Positions 1 through 6,041 of a DNA stretch of 13,408 bases are shown one piece after another. Origin of the DNA: CAZWDL01 sp964632995 (GTDB taxonomy: Bacteria > Bacteroidota > Bacteroidia > Chitinophagales > Saprospiraceae); contig CAZWDL010000163.1 in the NCBI GenBank assembly GCA_964632995.1, positions 1-13,408 of the forward strand, given 5' to 3'. Both the position numbers and the translations under genes were made by a program. The notes below the pieces were generated by a model. That model ran no database searches. It was not told the origin of the DNA and saw nothing but the letters and a program-made list of their open reading frames with translations. The first letter of the stretch is position 1. Each line of letters opens with the position of its first letter.

Positions 1-382
1 GATGCCGAGCAGGATGCGGCGGGCGCCGCGTTCCAGGGCGTCGGCGATGAGCTCCCCCGTGCCGTAAGTGCTGGTCAGTAAGGGGTTGCGTTCGTCTTCT
101 TCCAGCAGTTGCAGGCCGGAGGCCTCAGCCATATCGATGAAGGCGGTTCTGCCGTCGGCAGAGAGGCCATAGCTGGCTTCTACCGGCCGGAAGAGAGGGT
201 CGTTGACTTCCTTGNNNNNNNNNNGTGAGAATGGCAGCCGTGCCTTCGCCACCGTCGGCGAGCGGGAATATCTGCGTTTTTATTTCCGAATCGGCCCGTT
301 TCAGTCCGCGTTCGATAGCCCGGCAGACGGCTTTTGCAGGGAGGGCGTCTTTGAAGGAGTCGGTGGCGATGAGGATGGTCAT
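1..382 (-). CDS. Glycerate 2-kinase (GarK/GlxK family), partial, with assembly gap
   Basis: Glycerate kinase phosphorylates D-glycerate with ATP, feeding glyoxylate/serine-derived carbon into glycolysis; it is cytoplasmic. The N-terminus starts MTILIATDSFKDAL (family DSFK motif at residues 8-11) and carries ADGGEGT at 42-48. After the N-run at 215-224, the frame starting at base 213 continues as KEVNDPLFRPVEASYGL, then AFIDMAEASGLQLL and LTSTYGTGELIADALERGA, all typical of the family (compare E. coli GarK). The gene runs off the left edge. The two halves are out of frame if the gap is taken as exactly 10 bases; true frame needs a multiple of three. Reading straight through the Ns gives a false C-terminus. 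The start at 382 is the first ATG and matches the family N-terminus. The family assignment is firm; the gap length is inferred. Confidence 0.9.
215..224. other. Assembly gap (10 N) inside the glycerate kinase gene
   Basis: Ten undetermined bases interrupt the glycerate kinase gene just after its ADGGEGT motif. The frames on either side match the same protein but disagree by one base with a 10-base gap. Family spacing between GEGT and the following V-x-x-P-L segment is about 16 residues, which implies roughly 27 missing bases. The Ns are therefore best read as a scaffold placeholder, not a measured length. Confidence 0.85.
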
Positions 383-668
383 GAAAGTTGTTTAGTTAAG
401 GAGTCAGGAAGAAAGTCATGAATGTTAAGATATATTTTTCGGTAAACCGGAGTTATTGAAGTGAGAAGAAGTACTCCTCTTCGGGATTCCCGTTTGCCGT
501 TATTTTTGTTCATTTGACTGTATTCGCTCCATTTTCAGGTCTGTTTTGCTACGTTCGTAACCGGAAAGTTGTTCATTCTGTTTTACGTAATTCTTCCAGT
601 TTCCGGAAAATAGACTTGAGTTTTTGTGAGAAGAATTATAAATTGAATAACAAATAATTAACGGTAGG

Positions 669-1220
669 GTGCAGATTGCGAATCCAATATACGATGTCGT
701 CTTCAAATACCTTATGAAAGACAAGAAGGTTGCCAAATTACTTCTATCCGCTATCATTGGCCGGGAGATTGTAGGTCTGGAATTCAGGCCTACCGAGTAT
801 CACTTTCCCGTAGGAGAAATGCTGACCGTGCTTCGTATGGATTTCAGTGCGCGGGTACAGGATGAAAACGGCAAGCAGGAATTGATCATACTCGAATTAC
901 AAAAAGCAAAGCTGGCCAGTGACATCATGCGTTTTCGCCGTTATCTCGGCGAGCAATACAGCAATCAGAATAATGTGGTGAGGGAAGAGAAACAGGAGTA
1001 TCCTTACCGACGAGCACTGCCCATTCTCAGTATCTACTTTTTGGGGCATACCCTGGATCACGTTAAGGCGCCTGTCGTGCACGTCAACCGGCATTATGTG
1101 GATGCGGCCACCGGAGAACAGATCCGGGAAAAGGAAAAATTCATCGAGAGCCTGACCCATGACAGTATTATCATTCAGATTCCGATTGACCGGATAAGAG
1201 TAATTTTAAAAGAGAAATAA
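669..1220 (+). CDS. Rpn/PD-(D/E)XK nuclease family protein, C-terminally truncated
   Basis: This 183-residue protein resembles the Rpn family of recombination-promoting nucleases/putative transposases (PD-(D/E)XK fold). Its N-terminus, MQIANPIYDVVFKYLM, is characteristic of a group frequent in Bacteroidota. The nuclease core is visible: Asp58 in LRMDFSARV and Glu76-Leu-Gln78-Lys79 in ILELQKA, fitting the D...ExQ(K) active site. The start is GTG at 669: an in-frame stop lies at 648-650 and no ATG intervenes. Homologues usually run to about 300 residues. Here the typical sequence ends after SIIIQIP and finishes in an unrelated short tail (IRVILKEK), with the stop only 6 bases from the convergent crcB stop. 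It is probably a decayed copy with an intact catalytic half; activity is uncertain. Confidence 0.75.
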   Translation: MQIANPIYDVVFKYLMKDKKVAKLLLSAIIGREIVGLEFRPTEYHFPVGEMLTVLRMDFSARVQDENGKQELIILELQKAKLASDIMRFRRYLGEQYSNQNNVVREEKQEYPYRRALPILSIYFLGHTLDHVKAPVVHVNRHYVDAATGEQIREKEKFIESLTHDSIIIQIPIDRIRVILKEK

Positions 1221-1226
1221 AATTAA

Positions 1227-1601
1227 CTACCATCCCTTACCAACTACTATGCCCAGCCAGACGCCCGCCAGCCCTATCAATACGCTGAAGGCTGCATAAG
1301 TAAAGGCATACAGCGCCTGGCCGTTGCGCAACAATCCGACCAGTTCCAGTGAGAAAGAAGAGAAGGTCGTCAGCCCCCCGCAGAGGCCGGTGGCCAGCAT
1401 CAGGCGCAGCTCCGGGCGTATAGCAGCGCGCTCACCAGCTGCGAAGAGCAGACCGATGAGAAAACATCCGATAATATTAACAGCGAAAGTGCCGTAAGGC
1501 CAGCTGCTGAACAATTTGGATTGGACGTAACTAGCCAGATAATACCGGGCCACCGAGCCGATGAACCCGCCGATGCCAACGTAAAAGATGATGCGTAACA
1601 T
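1227..1601 (-). CDS. crcB: Fluoride ion channel CrcB/Fluc
   Basis: CrcB (Fluc) proteins are small inner-membrane channels that act as dual-topology dimers and export toxic fluoride. This one has 124 residues, the usual length, with four hydrophobic segments. Family motifs are present: GGFIGSVARYY near residues 11-21, GTFAVNIIGCFLIG at 37-50 with the conserved Asn42, and GLCGGLTTFSSFS at 72-84. The start at 1601 was preferred over in-frame upstream ATGs at 1703 and 1643, because those would add a 34- or 14-residue leader not found in the family. There is no Shine-Dalgarno motif, as usual in Bacteroidota. It is convergent with the truncated nuclease (6 bases between stops) and lies downstream of the MarR gene on the same strand, separated by 177 bases holding an inverted repeat. 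I could not identify a fluoride riboswitch upstream. Confidence 0.93.
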   Translation of the reverse strand: MLRIIFYVGIGGFIGSVARYYLASYVQSKLFSSWPYGTFAVNIIGCFLIGLLFAAGERAAIRPELRLMLATGLCGGLTTFSSFSLELVGLLRNGQALYAFTYAAFSVLIGLAGVWLGIVVGKGW

Positions 1602-1710
1602 GGGACCAAGATAGTAAAAAGTTGGAAGGCTCAATTCGACCATGTGAAGCCCGGACAATTCGATATTTTGAGAAGCTTCAGGCCCGCTTGCCAATGAAGA
1701 CATAAAACTA

Positions 1711-1753
1711 AGTACACTGTCAAAACGGAAAGTTACTTATTTGACAGTGTACT
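1711..1753. repeat. Perfect 14-bp inverted repeat, related to 5167-5188
   Basis: Arm AGTACACTGTCAAA at 1711-1724 is exactly complementary to TTTGACAGTGTACT at 1740-1753, with a 15-base spacer containing ACGGAAAGTTACTTA. No T-tract follows on either strand, so a simple intrinsic terminator is not well supported. The core GTCAAAACGGA...AGTTA...ATTTGA recurs at 5167-5188. The pair may be ends or scars of a mobile element, or a dispersed regulatory or RNA hairpin. It lies between the 3' end of the MarR gene and the 5' end of crcB. Confidence 0.8.
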
Positions 1754-1778
1754 AGGGAGACCTCATCCTTCCTCCTTA

Positions 1779-2414
1779 TCAGAGGAGATACTTATTTGCG
1801 ATATCTTCCAGAGGAGTTCCGAGATCCTCTTCCCAGATAGATCGGTGAAAATGCAGTAATTTTTTGGCGACAGCCAGAAACTGAATCTTCTCCTCTTCGC
1901 TGAGGTTGCCACCGACGATGCGGGTGGCCTGCACCATGCGTTGCAGGGCCTGATGAAAAATCATTTGGCCTTTTCTAGTTATTCGCACACGTTTGGAGCG
2001 AGCGTCTTCGGGATCGTCGAAGTCTTCGATCAGACCGTGACGCAGAAGGCGACGGATGACTTCCATGCCGGGGGAGTAGCCCAGCATATTCATGGCAATG
2101 AGTTGCGATTTGCGCTGGTCGCCGAGCTCGACGAGACCGGCCAGAAAGGTAAAGTCATGGAGCCCTTTGAGCGGAAGGTCTTTCAGGGCCGTTTTGATAT
2201 AATGGCGGGCGTGCTGCCACAGGACACCAACGGCATGGGCGATCTGACCGTTGTAATCCCCGTAGCGGTTATAGGGGGAAATATCCTTTTTGCCGGAAGG
2301 CGGAATGTATTTGTGCTGCAACCACAACGCAAAAGCCGCCATGTCCTGCTGCCCGGTCTCTCGTTCAAAGGCTTCGAAGTGATCGAGCAATGTTCGCAGC
2401 GTATCGTAATTCAT
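1779..2414 (-). CDS. MarR-family winged-helix transcriptional regulator
   Basis: This is a 211-residue predicted cytoplasmic DNA-binding protein. MarR proteins bind palindromic operators as dimers and are usually released by a small ligand or oxidation. The visible signature is the winged helix: helices around residues 86-130 (LAGLVELGDQRKSQLIAMN, then GYSPGMEVIRRLLRHGLIE) followed by the wing DPEDARSKRVRITRKG at 134-149, matching the MarR D-x-R-x-x-x-x-x-x-T-x-x-G pattern. The protein is longer than the usual 140-160 residues because of an N-terminal extension of about 60 residues containing PSGKKDISPYNRYGDYNGQ. No cysteine-based redox switch is evident. It is transcribed away from the TonB receptor gene at 2560, with 145 bases between starts, so autoregulation and control of the receptor are plausible inferences. 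The ligand is unknown. Confidence 0.85.
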   Translation of the reverse strand: MNYDTLRTLLDHFEAFERETGQQDMAAFALWLQHKYIPPSGKKDISPYNRYGDYNGQIAHAVGVLWQHARHYIKTALKDLPLKGLHDFTFLAGLVELGDQRKSQLIAMNMLGYSPGMEVIRRLLRHGLIEDFDDPEDARSKRVRITRKGQMIFHQALQRMVQATRIVGGNLSEEEKIQFLAVAKKLLHFHRSIWEEDLGTPLEDIANKYLL

Positions 2415-2462
2415 GGCGGTGTAATGAATTGCAATAAATTAATAAAAATGTTTACACAGTAA

Positions 2463-2487
2463 AAACTATTTTTTTATTGAATAGTTT
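2463..2487. promoter_or_regulatory. Candidate operator: inverted repeat in the marR/TonB-receptor divergent region
   Basis: AAACTATT at 2463-2470 and AATAGTTT at 2480-2487 are exact reverse complements with a 9-base AT-rich spacer. A second small palindrome, ATTGCAAT, lies at 2428-2435, close to the marR start. MarR proteins typically bind such AT-rich palindromes between divergent genes. The role is inferred; short AT-rich palindromes also arise by chance. Confidence 0.35.
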
Positions 2488-2559
2488 AAAGGTTGTTTGA
2501 ATCTGGAAAACAGCCGGAAACAGCATCGCCATTTATTACCGGGATAAAAGAAAATAATA

Positions 2560-4965
2560 ATGAAAAGGTTGTGCTTAGGAAGTATTTTCTGGACGGTTGC
2601 TTTGACGATATGGGCCCAAACGGGCATCATCAAGGGTAAAGTGACTAACCGGATCAACAATGAACCGGTCATGTTCGCCAATATCCTGGTCACCGGTACG
2701 GATAAGGGAACGACGACGGATGTGGATGGAAATTACGATATAACCGGCCTGCAACCCGGCCTCTATAACCTCCGTGTGACCTATGTCGGATACAAGGAGC
2801 AGACCGTTTACGAAATCCAGGTGACGAACAATAAGCCGGCGGAAGTGAATATAGAGCTAGAGGAGAGTGCCGAGATACTGGATGAAGTGGTGGTGAAGGC
2901 TTCGCCGTTCAAGAAAACGGAGGAGAGTCCTGTCAGTCTGCGCACCATCGGTGTGGCGGAAATACAACGCAATCCAGGCGGCAACCGCGACATCTCACGC
3001 GTGGTCCAAACCCTTCCCGGTGTGACCACCTCCGCTTCCTTTCGCAACGACCTGATCATTCGCGGCGGGGCGCCCAATGAAAACCGTTTTTTCCTCGATG
3101 AGGTAGAGGTGCCTACCATTAACCACTTCGCCACCCAGGGCGCCAGCGGTGGACCGGTGGGGATGATTAACGTCAACTTCATCCGCGAGGTGGATTTCTA
3201 CAGCGGCGCCTTTCCCGCCAACCGGGGTAACACGTTGAGCTCGGTGTTTGAGTTTAATATGCGTGATGGGCGTGACGACCGACTGGGCGGCAACTTTATG
3301 GTGGGCGCAACGGATATCGGCCTTACCCTGGAAGGTCCTATCGGAGACCGGACGACCTTCTTACTCTCTGCCCGGCGCTCTTATCTGCAGTTTCTGTTTC
3401 GCGCCCTGGATCTGCCTTTTCTACCTACCTACAATGATTTCCAGGCGAAAGTCAAGTTCAAAATTGATAACAAAAATGAGCTGACCTTTATCGGACTGGG
3501 CGCCATTGACGAATTTTCCCTAAATCTTGATGCCAACGACTCCGAGGAAAATCAGTTTCTGCTCGATCAGCTGCCCGTAGCTCCACAGTGGAACTATACC
3601 AACGGCCTGGTATACAAACACTACGCCGAAAACGGCTACTGGACCTTCGTCGCCAGCCGCAGCATGCTCAATAATGAAGCCATGAAATACCTGGACAATG
3701 ACGACAGCAAGGAGGAAAACCTGATCCTGGATTACAAATCTCAGGAGATCGAAAACAAATTGCGTGCCGAGCACACCCTGCGGCTGGGAGATTACAAATT
3801 CAATTACGGCGTCGGCTATCAGTACGTACGGTATAATAACCGAACCTTCAACCGGATCTTTACCTCCGCCGGCCCACAGATCATCGATTTCAGCTCAGCT
3901 TTCGACCTGCACAAATATGCCCTTTTTGGGCAGGTAAGCCGTAAAATGATCGATGAGCGCCTCATCATGTCGCTGGGTTTCCGCCTGGACGGAAACAGCT
4001 ATTCTGATGAGATGCGCAACCCTCTGGAGCAGTTTTCTCCTCGCTTCTCGCTCGCTTATGCGCTGACCGATCGCCTGGCTTTTAATTTCAATACCGGAAT
4101 CTATTACCAGCTTCCACCGTACACCATTATGGGGTATCAGGAAGACGGCGTCTTCGTAAACCGAAGGAACGGCATCAAGTACATTCGTTCTGATCACGTG
4201 GTGGCGGGGCTGGAGTTCAACACGGCAAGTAGTTCCAAAATTACTATCGAAGGGTATTATAAGCGCTACCACGACTATCCCTTCCTGTTGCGCGACAGCC
4301 TGACGCTGGCCAATCTGGGCGGTGATTTCGGCGTCATCGGCAATGAACCGGCTGTGCCGCGCTCGGCTGGGAAAAGCTATGGGCTGGAGTTTCTTTTCCA
4401 ACAGCGCCTGTTTAAAGGATTCTACGGCATCGGGTCCTACACCCTGGGCTGGAGCAAATTTGAAGATAAGAATTTTGACTTTATTCCCTCCAGCTGGGAT
4501 GCCCGGCATATCGTCAACCTTACCCTGGGCAAACGCTTCAACAAAAACTGGGAAATAGGCGTCAACTGGCGCTTCCAGTCGGGTTTACCTTTTACCCCCT
4601 TCTCCGGCGAATCCGATCTGCGCATCAATTGGGATCGCAACGGTGCGGGTATTCCAAATTACAATCAGCTCAACACCCTGCGCGCCTCGGCAAGTAATAC
4701 GCTCGATATCCGGATTGATAAAAAATGGTTTTTCGACAAATGGAACCTGAATGTATTCCTGGATGTGGAAAATGTCACCGGTAACAGTGCGGAAAATCCA
4801 CAGCTTATCCTCGATCGGCCACTCGATGCCAACGGCATGCCGGTAGGAGACGGTATCATCGCCAATCCGGACGCGTCTTATCCGCAGCAGCGTTACCGGC
4901 TTAAGGAGCTCGATGCTTCCAACGGTACGCCGATTCCCAGTATCGGGCTAATGATCGAGATTTGA
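2560..4965 (+). CDS. TonB-dependent outer-membrane receptor with carboxypeptidase-regulatory-like domain
   Basis: This 801-residue protein imports a ligand across the outer membrane using TonB-ExbBD energy. A signal peptide (KRLCLGSIFWTVALTIWAQ) ends near residue 20. A carboxypeptidase-D-regulatory-like domain at about 23-110 is recognisable from GIIKGKVTNRINNEPVMFANI and GTTTDVDGNYDITGLQPG. The plug domain follows at about 112-225, with RDISRVVQTLPGV, NDLIIRGGAPNENRFFLDEVE and GNTLSSVFEFNMRDG. The rest is a 22-strand-type beta-barrel with alternating aromatic strands, ending in GLMIEI. There is no adjacent SusD-like lipoprotein, so this is not a SusCD glycan system; the ligand cannot be told from sequence. 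The ATG at 2560 gives a proper signal peptide. The gene is divergent from marR and may be under its control (inference). The downstream gene is on the other strand, so it is probably monocistronic. Confidence 0.92.
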   Translation: MKRLCLGSIFWTVALTIWAQTGIIKGKVTNRINNEPVMFANILVTGTDKGTTTDVDGNYDITGLQPGLYNLRVTYVGYKEQTVYEIQVTNNKPAEVNIELEESAEILDEVVVKASPFKKTEESPVSLRTIGVAEIQRNPGGNRDISRVVQTLPGVTTSASFRNDLIIRGGAPNENRFFLDEVEVPTINHFATQGASGGPVGMINVNFIREVDFYSGAFPANRGNTLSSVFEFNMRDGRDDRLGGNFMVGATDIGLTLEGPIGDRTTFLLSARRSYLQFLFRALDLPFLPTYNDFQAKVKFKIDNKNELTFIGLGAIDEFSLNLDANDSEENQFLLDQLPVAPQWNYTNGLVYKHYAENGYWTFVASRSMLNNEAMKYLDNDDSKEENLILDYKSQEIENKLRAEHTLRLGDYKFNYGVGYQYVRYNNRTFNRIFTSAGPQIIDFSSAFDLHKYALFGQVSRKMIDERLIMSLGFRLDGNSYSDEMRNPLEQFSPRFSLAYALTDRLAFNFNTGIYYQLPPYTIMGYQEDGVFVNRRNGIKYIRSDHVVAGLEFNTASSSKITIEGYYKRYHDYPFLLRDSLTLANLGGDFGVIGNEPAVPRSAGKSYGLEFLFQQRLFKGFYGIGSYTLGWSKFEDKNFDFIPSSWDARHIVNLTLGKRFNKNWEIGVNWRFQSGLPFTPFSGESDLRINWDRNGAGIPNYNQLNTLRASASNTLDIRIDKKWFFDKWNLNVFLDVENVTGNSAENPQLILDRPLDANGMPVGDGIIANPDASYPQQRYRLKELDASNGTPIPSIGLMIEI

Positions 4966-5030
4966 CAGTAGAGAACGGAAAAAGAATCTCCGCTTTATAA
5001 ATGCCGAAATGGCCAGGGACGCCTGTCAAA
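4961..5030. repeat. 8-bp inverted repeat (TTTGACAG / CTGTCAAA) after the TonB receptor gene
   Basis: TTTGACAG at 4961-4968 overlaps the receptor stop codon, and its exact reverse complement CTGTCAAA is at 5023-5030, 54 bases later. The same 8-mer forms the inner ends of the arms of the perfect repeat at 1711-1753. It could be a diverged relative of that element or coincidence; eight bases is short. Confidence 0.35.
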
Positions 5031-5147
5031 TTGCAGGAAGGAAATAATAAATGAAAAGCTAGTTTTTAGTTTACTGTCAGGTAACATAACAATATCAAGT
5101 AGCTGACCATAATTATAGTTTTCCAAGTCAGAATTCACAAATTTTGG

Positions 5148-5188
5148 CTTGATAGAAAAAGATCAAGTCAAAACGGACAGTTATTTGA
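5148..5188. repeat. Second copy of the GTCAAAACGGA element, next to a 6-bp hairpin
   Basis: GTCAAAACGGACAGTT followed by ATTTGA at 5167-5188 matches the core of the repeat at 1719-1744, differing by one substitution (A to C) and a 4-base deletion (CTTA). The outer arms of the first copy are not conserved here. Directly upstream is a separate hairpin, CTTGAT (5148-5153) pairing with ATCAAG (5162-5167). The whole stretch 4966-5233 holds no gene that I can support; it contains this element and the repeat at 4961-5030. Confidence 0.55.
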
Positions 5189-5233
5189 GACACGATCCTT
5201 AATTGTGCTCAGGTACTCGATCGGCTAGCCAAA

Positions 5234-5689
5234 TTAATCGCTGTAAGTCGATGAGCTATCTGACAAACGCATATCTACGATTCTGATCAAAATGTAAGAA
5301 CCAATTAAGCTAATAGCAATCCCTTCCGCTAAGATGAATAGTGTGGCGGTGAATGGGTTGATATATTTACCGATCGGAATGTTATCTTGCACCGCTTGCA
5401 TGAAGGGTTCATTCAGCACCATAAAGAAGAACATGAAAATGGAAAACCCAACAACCCCGATGGCGGAAGTCCACATCCCGACAGCTACACTGGAGACGTA
5501 GTTTTCGGCAGCTTCGGGGTTACTCTGGCGGTATTCCCTTATGGCTGTCCAGAGCAGACCTATGTGTATGACTCCATTGAATATACGGAGCCATGTTTTG
5601 GTGCTCAGGCCAATTAAGTGCATAATGAGGAAGAAGGCGATGAACCCTGCTAGCATCCACAAACCATATTTTATTGCTATTTTTTTCAT
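5234..5689 (-). CDS. DUF4199-like four-helix membrane protein
   Basis: This 151-residue protein has four predicted membrane segments at about 7-28, 33-51, 66-92 and 112-137, a basic N-terminus (MKKIAIKYG) and a short Ser/Thr-rich polar tail (SDSSSTYSD). Size, topology, the MKK-x-x-x-KYG-like start and the loop after the second helix (REYRQSNPEAAENY) resemble DUF4199 proteins, a Bacteroidota inner-membrane family without known function. I infer that family from overall resemblance rather than from a definitive motif. The start at 5689 is the first ATG and directly precedes the first membrane helix. It has no operon partner: the TonB receptor is convergent and EF-G is divergent. Confidence 0.7.
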   Translation of the reverse strand: MKKIAIKYGLWMLAGFIAFFLIMHLIGLSTKTWLRIFNGVIHIGLLWTAIREYRQSNPEAAENYVSSVAVGMWTSAIGVVGFSIFMFFFMVLNEPFMQAVQDNIPIGKYINPFTATLFILAEGIAISLIGSYILIRIVDMRLSDSSSTYSD

Positions 5690-6041
5690 AAATGAGGACT
5701 TTGATTTTTGTTTAATTTTTAATCGAGGTGTTCCTAAAATAGTAAATTACGGGATAGGTAGGGTCTTTTTCTTCATCTCTTTTCCCATCTGGCGAAAGGT
5801 GAAATTCTGTTTTCACTATCTACCTAATTTTTTTGAGGCTAATATGTTCAAAAAAAACTGGCTTAGGGCCGGTAACAGCATGGGGTCAGGTCAGGGTAAA
5901 GGCCGATGAGCAAAGTGCTCCCTCGAGCTGCTGAAGGAGAACAAATTAGATAAATCTAACTGAAGGAAGGCGATTAAAGTTGCGCCAAAAAGAGTATATT
6001 TCTCTGGCTTCAAAAAATGAACATGCTTCAAAACGGAAAAT
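5690..6041. other. 352-bp divergent intergenic region, no gene seen
   Basis: The region lies between the divergent DUF4199-like and EF-G genes and should contain both promoters. I see AT-rich stretches beside the DUF4199-like start and a short palindrome, TTAGAT-AA-ATCTAA at 5946-5959, about 85 bases before the EF-G start. An open frame crossing 5541-5909 on the plus strand is antisense to the DUF4199-like gene and has no recognisable protein features. No tRNA or other RNA fold was recognised, and no convincing Bacteroidota promoter (TTTG / TAnnTTTG) was found. Confidence 0.5.

Noticed and set aside
383..668. Search for a gene or RNA between glycerate kinase and the nuclease gene
   Set aside because: Only short stop-bounded frames and weak hairpins are present; nothing could be supported.
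500..757. 85-residue minus-strand open frame
   Set aside because: It overlaps the N-terminus of the Rpn-type gene in antisense and shows no convincing protein family signature.
1602..1778. Possible fluoride riboswitch upstream of crcB
   Set aside because: I could not find the conserved pseudoknot-forming segments of the crcB motif; the only strong structure is the 14-bp inverted repeat, which does not resemble it.
5541..5909. 122-residue plus-strand open frame
   Set aside because: It overlaps the DUF4199-like gene in antisense and continues into non-coding AT-rich sequence; no family features.
6028..6039. TCAAAACGGAAA just before the EF-G start, matching part of the 1711-1753 repeat
   Set aside because: A 12-base match in AT-rich intergenic DNA is expected several times by chance in 13 kb, and no further similarity or inverted arm is present.
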